From Adiantum capillus-veneris (taxonomy: Eukaryota > Streptophyta > Polypodiopsida > Polypodiales > Pteridaceae): DNA of 64,000 nt. The translations under genes were made by a program, and so were the position numbers. Shown here in pieces: positions 43,551 to 54,954 of this stretch (the first letter of the stretch is position 1; every line of letters begins with the position of its first letter). The notes beneath the pieces are model-generated. The model was given only the letters and a program-made list of their open reading frames with translations, was not told the origin of the DNA and ran no database searches. The stretch lies in assembly GCA_014529385.2 (NCBI GenBank), contig CM043944.1:48336768-48400767 (forward strand), in the 5' to 3' direction.

Positions 43551-44471
43551 GAGACCTATGGGACCACACTCAAAGTTGCCACCTGGAATTGTAATGGATC
43601 TATGCGCCTTGATATGGGTGCTTTTGAGGATAGTTTTACGGGAAGAGACATCGTCTTCTACTCTGAGACACATCAGGCCTCGGGGCAATCTATGCCTCAC
43701 ATTAGTGGATATAGATGGGAGAGAGCCTGTAGACAGGAGACACGATCAGAGCACAGAGGGCGGGGCTCAAGAGGAGTGGCAGTGTTATTCAGAGAGGAGT
43801 TGCAGCCATTGATACATATAGCCCGCAGGGATGAGCAAGCTAGGTACATGTGGGTGAGATTGAGAGCAGAGACAGGCAGATATCTTTACATTGCTATTTG
43901 CTACTTTCCCCCAAGTACGTCAGTTTATGCACCACCTAAAGGACAGTCCCCCTTCTCTATTTTGGATGATGACATATGGGAGCTCTCTAGAGATGGTGAC
44001 ATCATCATTCTAGGGGATTTCAATGCTAGGACTGCCCATCATCAGACAGTATTTTATGATACTTCAGAGGAGATGCTGAGAGAGTTGGATGTTGCAGAGA
44101 CGAGCCTATCCAGACTATCACAGGATGGAGGATACACTGAGTATGGACGACACTTGATAGACATGGGGACTGCACATGGATTGGCCATCTTGAATGGCCT
44201 ACAAAGGTTTCCCGCTGCGGGGGGTTTTACATGCTTTCCACACAGACATGGAGCCAGCACAGTGGATTATGTCATGGCACAGCCGAGCCTCATCTCTAGT
44301 ATCCAGGACCTCACGGTTGGACCCAAACCTGTTGGTGTGGCAGTGGATCATGCTCTTGTGTCACTGACCATTTCTTTTCAGTTTAGTGTAGCACACAGGC
44401 TACGGGCAGGAGTCCCTACTCGCTACACCTTCACGCGGGAGACGGACTCTGTATACATAGATGGGATCTAG
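43551..44471 (+). CDS. TC-LINE type B ORF2 endonuclease
   Basis: The cleanest endonuclease in the window. Blocks in order: VATWNCNGSMRLD, SETHQASG (Glu), RYLYIAICYFPPS, IILGDFNARTAHH, RHGASTVDYVMA, and AVDHALVSLTIS with the catalytic His. Open from the ORF1 stop to TAG 44469-44471. The ATG at 43602 is internal to the domain, so the real start is upstream, most likely by continuation from ORF1. The frameshifted linker 44472-44960 includes the NSWYDEECRD block. Confidence 0.9.
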   Translation, partial: ETYGTTLKVATWNCNGSMRLDMGAFEDSFTGRDIVFYSETHQASGQSMPHISGYRWERACRQETRSEHRGRGSRGVAVLFREELQPLIHIARRDEQARYMWVRLRAETGRYLYIAICYFPPSTSVYAPPKGQSPFSILDDDIWELSRDGDIIILGDFNARTAHHQTVFYDTSEEMLRELDVAETSLSRLSQDGGYTEYGRHLIDMGTAHGLAILNGLQRFPAAGGFTCFPHRHGASTVDYVMAQPSLISSIQDLTVGPKPVGVAVDHALVSLTISFQFSVAHRLRAGVPTRYTFTRETDSVYIDGI

Positions 44472-44960
44472 AGACGCCTGTGCACAGAGGAGCCAGGGCG
44501 ACCTCTGGAGGAGCTTACTATTATACTGACACAAACACTACACAATGCAATAGCAGAGGCATACCCACATGCCCACCTTGAGCAGAGACGCCGTTCGGGG
44601 AGCATGCTCCAGAACAGTTGGTATGATGAGGAATGCCGGGACACTAGAGCTAGACTTCAGAGGGAGGTGCTTTTGGGGGACATCACTCACAGGCAGTCAC
44701 AGATTGACTTCTGACGCCTAGTGCGGCGGAAGAAGAGGGCATTTTTGGCTCACCTAGAGCAGGATCTATACCAGCTATTCTTGAGTCAGGACTCATGTGA
44801 GGCATGGAGGCTCTTTCATGAGCACCCCCCCGCCCCCTGCCATCACTTCTACAGAGGCCTAGGGCCAATATGCATCATCTCTGTACACAGTTCCTGAGCA
44901 GCCCCCCCTTCCCGACCCCCCGATCCATGCCAACACACATGTGCTTTTTTCACCGCTGAG

Positions 44961-45808
44961 ATGGTGAGGAAGGCCATTGACAGGATGAGGACTGAGAGAG
45001 CATATGATCATGATGGCTTAGTGGCTGAGCATTTCAGGCATGCCAGAGATTTACTAGCAGAGCTTCTAGCAGTTATGTTTAACCGTGCCATGTGTGAGGG
45101 CTTGCCTGATACTTGGAGCCTATCTACTATTGTACCTATCTTCAAGTCGGGAGACCCTATGGAGCCTGGGACTATCGCACTATCATGATTGGACACACAT
45201 TGGCACGGTTGTACGCATCTATTCTTGAGCAGCAGCTGAGTAGATGGGCAGAGAGGGAGGGGATAAGCGCAGCCTAGCAGGCAGGTTTCAGGAGGGGTTT
45301 TTCTACTCTTGACCATATCTTGACACTCAGAGCCATCATTGAGGAGGGCAGATCGCGTGGGAGACGGATCTGTTGTAGCTTTGTGGATTTCCGCAAAGCA
45401 TTTGACACAGTGCCCAGAGCTAGATTGATGCGCAGATTACAACAGATGGAAGTACCCACAGAGCTCATTTGGGGGGTCATGGCATTATACAGGTCAATAG
45501 TGGGCCATGTACGCACCCCAGAGGGTCTATCCACACCGGTTTACTCCACTATTGGGGTGAAGCAGGGCTGCCCGCTCTCTCCTACTCTATTTGGTATGTA
45601 TGTAGATGAGGTTTCTGACTACATTGAGAGAGATGGTGATAGAGGTGCACAGCTGGCAGGGACATGGATTCCACTATTGTTATATACTGATGATATTGTG
45701 TTGATCTCCAACTCTCCGGAGGGGATGCAATGTCACTTGGATGCTTTGCATAGGTTTGCCCAGGAAAGTGGTTTGTCCGTCAACCTTGGTAAAACCAAGG
45801 TCATGGTA
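44961..45808 (+). pseudogene. TC-LINE type B ORF2 RT, upstream of the L1 insertion
   Basis: 44961-45188 is the RT entry (MVRKAIDRMRTERAYDHDG). After a shift, 45320 onward reads TLRAIIEEGR, SFVDFRKAFDTVPRARL (motif A), STIGVKQGCPLSPTLFGMY (motif B), and motif C as YTDD at 45683-45694 instead of YADD. It ends at GKTKVMV where the L1 begins. The ORF track beyond 45808 is L1 5' UTR, not RT. Confidence 0.9.
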
Positions 45809-45839
45809 AAAAAGGAAGAAGTCGAACGCACGCTCCACG

Positions 45840-46120
45840 TTGCGCCATCGCTCCCCCCCCCCCCCCCTCTCCTCCCAGCGCTGCCCATTGCCATCCCCCC
45901 CCCCCCCCCCCCCTTGCGCTGGCTGCCTCCTCCCGCTGTCTACCTCCCTCCCCCCCGCTTGGCCTCAGCCCCCGCTGCCCCCCCTCGCGCTGCCCCTGCC
46001 CCTGTCCGTCCGCCCACCCTCAGCCGCCGCCCGCTGCCCTCTCCCTTGCGCCAACTACGCTACCCTTCCCGCTTGCCCTAGTCCGCTGCCCCCCCCCCCC
46101 CCCTGCCCTGTTCGCCCGCC
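45840..46120 (+). other. L1 5' UTR with long C homopolymers
   Basis: Runs of 14, 17 and 13 or more C residues (near 45857, 45895 and 46090) in a pyrimidine-rich leader. Proline-rich ORFs here are translations of low-complexity sequence. Confidence 0.7.
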
Positions 46121-46183
46121 CGTTTTGTTCTTCCTCCTCGACAGCTCCCTGCAGTTCGGCCCTTTCAGCACTGGTTCAATTCC

Positions 46184-47896
46184 TTGGAGCAGTGTTCGGC
46201 GCGCCCAATTGCAGCACCCTCCCGTCGCCCTCTTCTTACGCCTTCTCCAGGCCGGCTTCTCGCAAAGGTGGGCAAGATCTTGGATGTCCAGATTCTCGGA
46301 CGGGGTTACTATCAAATCGAGTTTGAGACTTCCGAGATGGCGTCCAAGGTCATAGCTATGAGTCCACTGGCCATCCGAGCATCACGTGCCCACTTCTGAC
46401 AATGGCTACATGGTTTTGACCCAGCTTCGGATGTTCTAGTAGAGGAGGCAGACATCCCCATCTCAGTCTGCTTTCCGGGTTTACGGAGGGAGTACTTACC
46501 ACTTCTTTCCAGGATCGGTTCCGCCATTGGGACTGTCCTGGAGACACCTCGTATGGCAGCATCAATAGCTGCCAAGGCGGCTGGCATTCCCTTAGTTCGA
46601 GTTTTGGTCAGAGATACCCACACGCTCCCGAAGGTTATCCTTTTACCTCGGGTGAGTGGGGGTTGGTTTCGACAAAGTGTGGAGTACTCGGGCCTCCCAA
46701 ACCAGTGCTTCATTTGCTGACAGATGGGCCATCTAGCGAAGGCCTGTCCACGGAGGAGGCCGCGACCTGCACCACAGCCTCAGCCCCAGCCCCAGCCTGC
46801 CAGGGCTGGCCCACAGCCACAGTCAGCGGCACAGCGCACACATGCAGATCCACCCTCCGAGCCTGGGGCTCCAGCGGAGGAGGGGTGGCAGTAGGCCTGT
46901 GGTCGACGACGCTAGGGGCCACAACGTCAGCCTGGCACTCAGAGTGGCCCTCAGGTGGCTACTCAGCAGCAGTGGGTTCCCCCGAGGAACCGCTTTGGTC
47001 TTCTTGAGCAAGAGGAGATCCCTGCGCTAGCCCCCACCTCCGCTTCAGCCTCAGCAGCCTCTCCCCCCACAGAGTTCCCCCCCTCTTCCTCATCCTCCCC
47101 CCCGCCTTTTGCTCCCATCGCCTCTCCACCCCGCCCCTCTACCTCTGTCGCCCCAACCCGCCCCTCTTCTCCTTCACTCCCCCCAGCTCCTTCTTCCCCC
47201 CCTCCTGCTCCAGTTCCACAGTCGACTCAGGAGGCTGGTCCTTCTCCAGCGGCTAGGAGATCTCTTGGCAGCGCCTTTGCCACGAGTTGCCTAGCGAGAG
47301 AGGGTCAGCCCTTCTTACGGCCCCCTTTGCAGATTCAGACATCTTCCCTTATAGCTATCCCTCGGGGTCTGACGAGCATTGACATCCGACGCCGCTGGGA
47401 CTTCTTCGACTACGGGTTCACTCGTTTTCTCGGCAATTCCGCAGCAGACCATGAGGCAGCCTGCTTCAGGGTCCATGCCTTGTTCCTTGCCGCTAGGGGG
47501 ATAGAGGCCTTGGACTCAGCAGTTGGTTTCTCCTTCCCCCTCTGTGGTAGGGCCGAGACAGAGTGGTCCCTCGACTCAGTGTTGGGATGGTTGTATACAC
47601 AGGTCCTAGAGTTCTCTCATCACATGGGAGAACTTGGAGTTACAGATATACTGCAGACTTTGTGGCCATTGGCCAAGTTTGCGGTGACACCCCCAGACTC
47701 AGCAGGATGTAGGCACATTGTGGTGTACTTCTTTGCTGATACGCAGTGTTTTCCTTGCTATGTATACATTCATGAGGACTCCTGGACTGAGGAGGTTGCT
47801 TTACGCACGGCTCGCTCTGCTTGGGCTTGGGCTAGACACTCACTACAGTCACGCCTATCTAGAGGACGCTCGGATGCGGATTACTCCCCATCCTAG
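46184..47896 (+). pseudogene. L1 ORF1 (DUF4283, zinc knuckle, Pro-rich, C-terminal domain)
   Basis: One frame throughout, broken only by in-frame stops (46397-46399, 46718-46720 and about 46892). DUF4283-like region at the start (VGKILDVQILGRGYYQIEF, LLSRIGSAIGTVLETP), then a CCHC knuckle C-F-I-C-(stop)-Q-M-G-H-L-A-K-A-C at about 46707-46749, then a Gln/Pro/Ser-rich linker. 46955-47896 is open and ends in a conserved-looking globular part (SIDIRRRWDFFDYGFTRFLG, CRHIVVYFFADTQCF) that I cannot name. It binds element RNA. Confidence 0.82.
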
Positions 47897-47956
47897 CCAG
47901 CCTCGAAGATAACCCGTCTTGCTGCTGCGGGCAGCATCTGTTCTCTCTCGTTCCCA

Positions 47957-48690
47957 ATGAGGATCGTCTCATGGAACGTGCAGGGACTAGGTGGGCCCCA
48001 GTTTCAGCGACAGCGGGGCCGATTGCGTCAGGAGCTTCAGCGTTGTCTTGTGGGAGGAGAGATTGATTTCCTTATGCTTCAGGAGCACCATTTGTGTGAG
48101 AGCCGCATTCGGCGATGTGGATTTTGCGTGGACGATATAATACCTTTTGGTCAGTTGCTTTTGGACTTGGAGGCATCCAGGGTGGGATATGTATGACTAT
48201 TGCGGACTCATTGCAGCAGGCCATTGTGGGCAGAGGGATTATTGTGCCAGGCAGGGCTCAGTGGATTACTATGGAGGTTCAGGGTGGCCTTTTGGGTTTC
48301 CTGAACATCTATGCACCCAATGTGGCGAGTGCTCGTGCAGAGTTTTGGTCACAGATTGTTGAGTCTTTGGCGCAGGCCGATCATTGGTGTATAGGAGGGG
48401 ACTTCAACATGTTGGAGGACCCTTCTGACAAGCTTGGTGTAGCCATGCTACTGTGCATGGAGTCGAGTTGGCAGCTTGGGAGAGGTTGTGTATGACTTTG
48501 AGGGTCTCAGATACATGGCACCACTCTGGTTTTGTAAGGCCCCTAGACAGTCTTGCCTTCTCTAGATCGGACCGTAGAGTGGGAGGAGTGAATCTATCGC
48601 GTATAGATCACTTCTACACTAGTGACCACTTCAGTGACTTGGGGGGATCAGTAGCATCCTGGCAGGGACCTCCTTCTCGGACCATGCACC
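47957..48690 (+). pseudogene. L1 ORF2 endonuclease
   Basis: MRIVSWNVQGLGG opens the domain 60 bases after the ORF1 stop, and the frame between them is open, so ORF1 and ORF2 are in phase. LQEHHLCESRIRR gives the Glu; shifts at about 48115 and 48450 follow. IGGDFNMLEDPSD and SRIDHFYTSDHF with FSDHAP-type end blocks complete it. Confidence 0.88.
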
Positions 48691-48691
48691 A

Positions 48692-50400
48692 GTGATCCTC
48701 ACAGTGGCAGACAGGCAGAGGAGTGGGAGCACGATGCTTCGCATCCTAGAGAGGGTCTTGTTGGACTCAGCACTCAGAGAGAGGGTAGAGGCTCTCTGGA
48801 CAGAGGGTATGGACAGCCAGGATTCACCTGCAGACAGAGTGGCCTCAGGCCTAGCTCAGCTTAGCCACTTCTTTCTTCATGAGTCTCTGGCTCGCCAAGC
48901 TGCAGCGAGAGAGGCGGAGCAGCGTCTCAGACGAGGCATTGCTTCACTACAGAGGATGCAGGAGCAGCATCCAGATAGTCCATGGTTGGAGGAGCAGTTA
49001 CAGCAGGCTCGACAGGAGCTTGCTAGCACAGAGGAGAGGTGTCATGAGTTTGCCTTTCACCGACAGGCATCTCAGTGGACTCAGGTGGGTGACAGAGTGA
49101 CTCGTGCCGTTTTTGAGACAGTGGGACCTCGGCACTCGCATGCCAAGGTCAGTCAGTTGAGGAGGCCCGATGGGTCAGTTGCTCGTGAGCCCGAGGATAT
49201 GCGTGCAGTTGCTACTGACTTTTATCGTGAGTTAGTGTCGGCTGAGGCCCAATCAGAGCGGCAGGATGCATGCAAGGAGCAGGTTTGGGCACAGATGCCA
49301 TGTCTTGTGACTGAGGAGATGCACCAGAGGCTAGAGATGCCACTCCTGCTGGAGGAGCTGCACACGGCTCTTAGGGCCCTCCCCTGTGGTAGCTATCCAG
49401 GTGAGGATGAGTTGACTCCCAGCTTTTTCTTAGAGTACTGGGACCTGCTTGGCCCAGATCTCTGTAGTGCTTTTCAGTACATTTTACACACAGGAGTGAT
49501 GCCTAACAGCATGAGTGAGGGCCTGATCTACCTCATTCCCAAGGAGGGTGGCTCCTTGGAGGAGATTCGACAGTGGCGCCCCATCACCATCCTCAACTCA
49601 GCCTACAAAATTCTTGCCAAGGCTCTGAGTTTGAGGATTCAGCCACTTTTAGAGTGCCTTATACATGGGACTCAGATAGGTTTTGTCAAGGAGCACAGTA
49701 TCCTTGACAACATCTTTACTTTTTGGGAGGCTTCTGCCCTGGCACGGCTCCGTGGTGAGGACCTCGTGATTCTTCTTCTCGATTTTGAGAAGGCATACGA
49801 CAGAGTTGACTGGGACTTTCTAGAGGGCACTATGCGCAAGATGGGCTTCTCAGATGCTTGGATCAGAGGGGTGTCAGCCCTGTACAAACAGGCTCACAGT
49901 TAGGTGCTTTTGGCAGGAGGTAGAGATGACGGCTTCATGCTTACTCGCTCAATCAGACAGGGTTGTCCTCTTGCCCCTTTCTCTTTCTGTTCTATGCGGA
50001 GGCGATGAGCAGATTTTTGGTGTCACAGCAGGTTGGTCTACGGGGCTTAGCACTCCCTATTCTGGGAGACGAGCTATTGGACGCTGAGTTTGCCGATGAC
50101 TCAGCCTTGTACTTGGATGGCTAGGAGGCCAATCTTCATAGTTGTGAGTAGGCTTTGGAGACTTTCTGTTGTGCATCGGGAGCACTAATCAACTGGAGAA
50201 AGACAGTGGCTTTCTTGGTTGGTAGTGCTCCTGTGCCAGATTGGATGCCAGGAGAGGGTTTTAGGTGGATTCCCCCAGGGACTGCAGTACGGTACTTGGG
50301 GTTGTCAGGTTGGTCTGGACTTGTCTCCCGAGCAGCAGATTGCTCCTCTTCTCCTGTCCATCAGGAGAAAGTTGTTACACTGGAGCTCAGCATGACTTTC
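48692..50400 (+). pseudogene. L1 ORF2 reverse transcriptase
   Basis: Open 48692-49903: linker, then RT with GEDELTPSFFLEYWDLLG, IYLIPKEGG, RQWRPITILNSAYKILAKAL, GFVKEHSILDNIF and motif A LLDFEKAYDRVDWDFL. After a TAG and frame changes, RQGCPLAPF (motif B, near 49960) and FADD (motif C, about 50088) are read, then the LINWRKT block. Confidence 0.9.
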
Positions 50401-50401
50401 T

Positions 50402-52299
50402 TTGGTTGGTAGAGTAGTAGTTGCCAACCAGGTGTTGTTGGCGACTATGTGGTACATCACCTCCTGGTGGATCTTCTCAAGTTCTTGTATCAGCCAAGTA
50501 GAGAGGCTGATGAGGAACTTCCTTTGGTCAGGATGTGACACTCAGATAGCCCGAGCCAAGGTGGCTTGGCAGGTCATCACGCTTCCTTGTTCTCGGGGAG
50601 GGCTTGGGATCATTGATCCAACACAGCAGAGCAGAGCCCTTCTTGGGAAGTTCATAGTTCGAGGACTTCTTCCAGGTGAGGAGCCATGGAAGGAGTTCTT
50701 GCTGCAGAGGCTTCGTGCCAAGGTGCCTCAGTCAGGAGGAGCTTGGCAACCTTCGACCAAATGGATCTTTACAGAGATACGCAGAGTTGGTTTGAGCAGG
50801 AGACTGGAGGACCGCTTCGTTGTGAGTTTGCTTCGATCTTGGGAGCTCTTACGGCGAGGCGTAGAGCAGAGACAGCCGACGTGCACGGAGGAGCGCCTAC
50901 GGCAGCCCCTCGTTTGGAACCCCATGGTTAGCACTCAGAGAGGCCACTTGGTTGGTAGTCGGCCTCATGTTTCCTGGGGTCCCATGGCAGCAGGTCCAGC
51001 GCGCTCTCTAGGTGACTAGCTAGAGTTCACAAGTTTGTCAAAGGAGGTACAGGTCTCCTACAGAGCATGGGAGGGGTGCAAAGCATGTGTCAGGACATCT
51101 CAAAGTCAGTTCCAGCTGAGTGGCTTACGCCTCTCGAGCCAGTAGCACTCCGGTGGATGGGAGCCTTCACACGACTGGAGGTTCTCATTTCAGTCAGGGC
51201 CTGCTCAGAGACTGTCCCAGCCCTTTTCTTCGAGCTTCAGGGTGGGGGATGACTACAGCGAGTTGCAGTAGAGGTCTCGCAGGTGACAGAGTGCTGTTTC
51301 CAAAGGATCCGAGTTGTGGGCATCTGTGGGAGGACTTGCGTCATAGACCCTGACCCAGCAACTCTTGAGACCGGACACTGGAGGCTTTGGGCTTGGGAGT
51401 GTTGTCCACTGGCACGAGTGCAGTGGGATCCTGGTGACTGGCTATGGAGGGACCCCTTCTCTTTTGCAGACCACCCAGGTGTCCCTTTCTTTCAGTACAC
51501 TGTTCGGATTGGACGTCATATACTTACAGCACAGAGAGAGGCCCACCCCGCTGCAGCATATCATTGGCAGGAGGAGGGCCTCACAGTCGAGTTCTTGGCA
51601 GCCTTTTGGGAGAGGCTGTGGGACTCCAGACAGCCGAGGCGCGTCACCTTGTTTCAGTGGCTGGTCGCACACAGAGCTACAGCAGTAGGGAGTTGGCTAG
51701 TGCATAGTGGTCTCTTGGCCGCATGTGCAGCCTGTGACCACTTGGTGGAGAGTCAGCGTCACTTTCTTTGGGACTGTCCTTCGGCCCATCAGGTATGGCT
51801 ACGAGTTCTTTGGCTGATGCCTACTCTCTCCACGGCTAGATAGTACACTTGGGGGGTAGTAGCTTGGTCCACTCTCACGGGCCCGGCACTTCAGTTTGAG
51901 CTATCTTCCACCAGCAGGATGATAGTGATACAGGGGGGGCGACCTACACTCGTGCCTGCTACAGAGCTTACTCCACAGGAGTGGTGCAGTGAGAGAGAGG
52001 AGTGTTGGGAGCTCATTAGTGGCTTGACACTCTGGTTCATCTGGCAGGCCCGCTGTTTCCGCATCTTTGAGGCTCGGCCTATGCCGCCAGTAGAGACTGT
52101 TTGTGACGTTTGGCTAGAGCTGATCCATACTCTCAGAGGACAGCTTGAGGGACTACAGGGCAGCTCCGACTGCATGCGGGAGCGCCACGAGGCCTTCCTT
52201 CAACTCTGGCGCCCTGGGCCTTTCTACACCATTGTCCAGGGTGTGCTCAGATGGCACTATGGTCCACCTGTGTGGCTCTTCCCTCCTCCCATCTCTTGA
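50402..52299 (+). pseudogene. L1 ORF2 C-terminal region with zf-RVT
   Basis: Post-RT sequence: FLWSGCDTQIARAKVAWQVI and GGLGIIDP (plant L1 hallmark), then a zinc-binding RT-associated domain at about 51590-51830 (VTLFQWLVAHRATAVGSWL, C-A-A-C-D...H-F-L-W-D-C-P). The tail 51919-52299 ends RWHYGPPVWLFPPPIS. Several stops and shifts. Confidence 0.85.
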
Positions 52300-52418
52300 T
52301 TTAACCTCATTGTATATATGCTGTTCTTTCATTGGGAGAGTCTCCCCATCATGTTGGTTGTAGCCCTATGGGCAGTTTTCATTAACTAATAGAAGGATCT
52401 TTTTCTCAGAAAAAAGAA

Positions 52419-54060
52419 AAAACCAAGGTCATGGTATTTAATACCACTCCACAGTGGATCAGGAGGTCGGTGCCCGCCTTCACATACGGCCAGGAGAAGG
52501 TGGAGTATACAGATGCTTACACTTACCTTGGAGTGGTTTTTAGTGGGCCAGCATTTTCATTGAGGAGGGCAACAGAGACTAGATTGACCAGAGTCCATGC
52601 AGCATTGGGTAGATTGGAAAGGATGTGTTCACAGGTTCAGTTTTAGGAGCCTCGGACGAGGCTCTAGCTCTTTGACACTTTGGTGGCTTCTGCATTGCTT
52701 TATGGAGCTGAGATTTGGGGACCCTCACGGGATCATCACGGGAGGACAGGTGGCAATGATGGATGGGGGGACATGGAGAAGCCTCTGGTCTCTATGATCT
52801 CGCGGCTCATTAGAGCCAAGGCTTCAATACCACGTGCTATTGTACGAGCAGAGATAGCTGCCCCCCCACTGGTGGTTGAGGCGCTCACCAGATCTGTCTC
52901 CTTCATACACCGCATGTGGGAATTTCCTAGAGACAGATATGCACGCCTTGCACTTGAGTACTCTCGATAATTAGCCATGCAGGGAGATACAGCATGCTGG
53001 TATGGGGAGATGACATCATGGTTTCAGGCGTAGGGTTCATCATAGACAGATTGCCTCCCTTCTAGTACTCACTGGATGCGCCCTCTCTGACTCTTACACA
53101 GTCTGAGATCACCAGGCTCATTCGCCAGGACTTGACTCAGCTAGACACCAAGAGGACATGGATACAGCCAACACATGAGCTGGGCACGAAGATGGCTTTC
53201 TACAGACAGCATCTCCTCCAGCTTACGGAGGATGGTTTTGTGACGAGGCCCAAATACATGGACACCCACTTGTCTCATGGGATACGATGTGCTTTGGCCA
53301 GATACGCACATCCTCACACCAGCTACGGATCGAGACTGGGAGATACAGCAGAGTACGAGCAGAGGTCAGGACATGCCCCCTGTGTGACATCGAGCCTGAG
53401 ACAGAGTTGCACTACACATGCCACTGCCCCGTCTACTACGAGATACAAGGCCGCTTCCATTGCTTGTTCAGAGAGGGCTTTGGACCTTTCTCTAGAGTCA
53501 TGCGGTACGAGGATCAGAGATGCGTGTGTTTGTTCTTGCTCGAGCTGCACAAACACAGAGAGAGCCTAATGAGAGGAGAGGCAAGCCAGTCTGAGAGACA
53601 GATCACAGACTTCTTTAGAGCTGCCATTGGACACCCGAAGGAGTTACTACCACAGCAGAGCTCGTCGCTTCACACCAGAGGCATACTGATCGACCTAGCG
53701 ACTGAGCTGGGGAGATCTAGACGCCCACGACTGAGGAGGACTACACAGCATCGACAGAGGCTGCATCAGAGGATTCGGGTCACTTTGGCTCGACATGTAC
53801 AACGCCCAGTCAGACTACTGACCATGGAGGAGATTGATGAGATCCGCCAGCGACCGATGCTGGATCTCATGTGATCTAGCTATCCCAGCTAATTTGTTTA
53901 GCTGCATAGTCCCCACCTAGCAGTTTAAGATTCCATAGTATTTTATTTTGTCATTTTGTCATTTTGTCATTTTGTCATCTTGTTACTCCGACTTTATATC
54001 AGATCCACCACATTGTAACTCTCTGGTCTCATAGGTCACTTTGGCCTTTTGAAGACGTTA
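52419..54060 (+). pseudogene. TC-LINE type B ORF2 C-terminus and 3' UTR (after the L1)
   Basis: Resumes with VMVFNTTPQWIRRS and SYLGVVF-type block, the EIWGPSRDHHG region (52680-52970), the REHLLQL block, and the CCHC finger at about 53370-53430 (C-P-L-C, H-Y-T-C-H-C). The PIP-like motif at 53593-53616 reads ERQITDFF, with Glu for the first Gln. The basic tail ends MEEIDEIRQRPMLDLM at 53871. The 3' UTR hairpin is at 54033-54047; the best open piece is 53287-53874. Confidence 0.9.
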
Positions 54061-54111
54061 ATATAACATTTGAAAGGATCTTCCCCCTTTTTTCTTTTTC
54101 TCGCGATCCCA

Positions 54112-54952
54112 AAATGGTCTCCCCCTCTGTCAAGGCCTCTCGCTTGGCGAGTAGGGTGAACAAGGCCACATTCATCGCTACAAGCATCTCGCCGCCCTTG
54201 AAGAAGAAATGCAAACAGGGAGAAAGGAGATGAACGAATGGTGGCAGGAGAAAGTGGCTATCCTCGAGGAAAGAGACATGATGAGGCAAGAGATGAGCAT
54301 CCTCAAAGCGGAGGTCGCTTCTTTGTAAGACCGGCCATCATGCAAAGAAGGAGAAATTTTTGAAGTGAAGGAAGCAATGAAGGAGGAGCTCACAAAGACC
54401 ACCAGCGAAGCCATCGAGATAAAAACAAAAGCCATGGCCAACTCTATTGACGGAAAGATGGATGCTAAGAAGGAGGGATGGGTGGAGATCAAAGAAGAAG
54501 CCCAAAAAGACGAGCATCTCATCATACAAACAACAATTGAAGAGGAAAAGATGAGACAAGCACGGCGTCTCAATGTCAGAGTGACAGGCATTATGGAGAC
54601 AACTACCTCTACTCCCGAGGAGGATGCCAAAGGGCTATGTCTCAAGCTTGGCTACAAAAGCAAATCTCTCCCATTTGCCATGGTTTGGAGAGTAGGGAAA
54701 GATACAACCAAGAAAAGAGCTCTCATCCTCCACTTCCCCAACGAAGAGGAGAGGACCACTTTCATGAGAAAGAGGGTAGCATTGTGTACTCTACAAGGGC
54801 CGCCTATATACCTTGATGACGATCTCACACACATGCAAGTTGAGCATCGACGAGTATGCATGCCTCGAGTGCTACAAGCCGCAAGGAGGGCAAGAGAGCT
54901 TTCTACTACAACGGCCGTGTCATCATTGATGGCAAGGCTATCGACTAGGGAT
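54112..54952 (+). pseudogene. TC-LINE type A ORF1p
   Basis: Starts MVSPSVKASRLASRVNKATF. Coiled coil (54180-54560, with shift) contains EEMQTGRKEM... and KEAMKEELTKTTSEAIEIK. RRM-like part: RRLNVRVTGIMETT, MVWRVGKDTTKKRALILHF. CTD: PIYLDDDLTHMQVEHRRV and a YYNGRVIIDGKAI segment in the adjoining frame. TAG at about 54947 lies at the ORF1/ORF2 boundary, and the endonuclease follows in the same frame (GFVAYKTPHLELHMAAWNC). Confidence 0.83.
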
Positions 54953-54954
54953 TC

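Larger units (their letters stand above)
45809..52418 (+). mobile_element. L1-clade LINE (DUF4283 type) nested in TC-LINE
   Basis: Target duplication AAAACCAAGGTCATGGTA at 45791-45808 and 52419-52436 (18 bp; outer A residues ambiguous), with an A-rich 3' tail (AAAAAAGAAAA). C-rich 5' UTR, ORF1 about 46120-47896, ORF2 47897-52299, short 3' UTR. About 6.6 kb, full length by layout. Fragment 6931-7980 belongs to the same family. Confidence 0.93.
41690..54060 (+). mobile_element. TC-LINE type B, near full length, interrupted by an L1
   Basis: 5' UTR 41690-42536, ORF1 from 42537, ORF2 from about 43560. The L1 at 45809-52418 is inserted directly after RT motif C and GKTKVMV. ORF2 resumes at 52419 and the 3' end carries hairpin AGGTCACTTTGGCCT (54033-54047). 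Removing the L1 gives about 5.8 kb. It follows the TC tract of the preceding type A LINE. Its own 3' end lacks TC and is met directly by the next LINE. Confidence 0.92.

Noticed and set aside
45840-46110. Proline-rich proteins over the C homopolymers of the L1 leader
   Set aside because: Low-complexity 5' UTR; frame and composition do not match a conserved protein.
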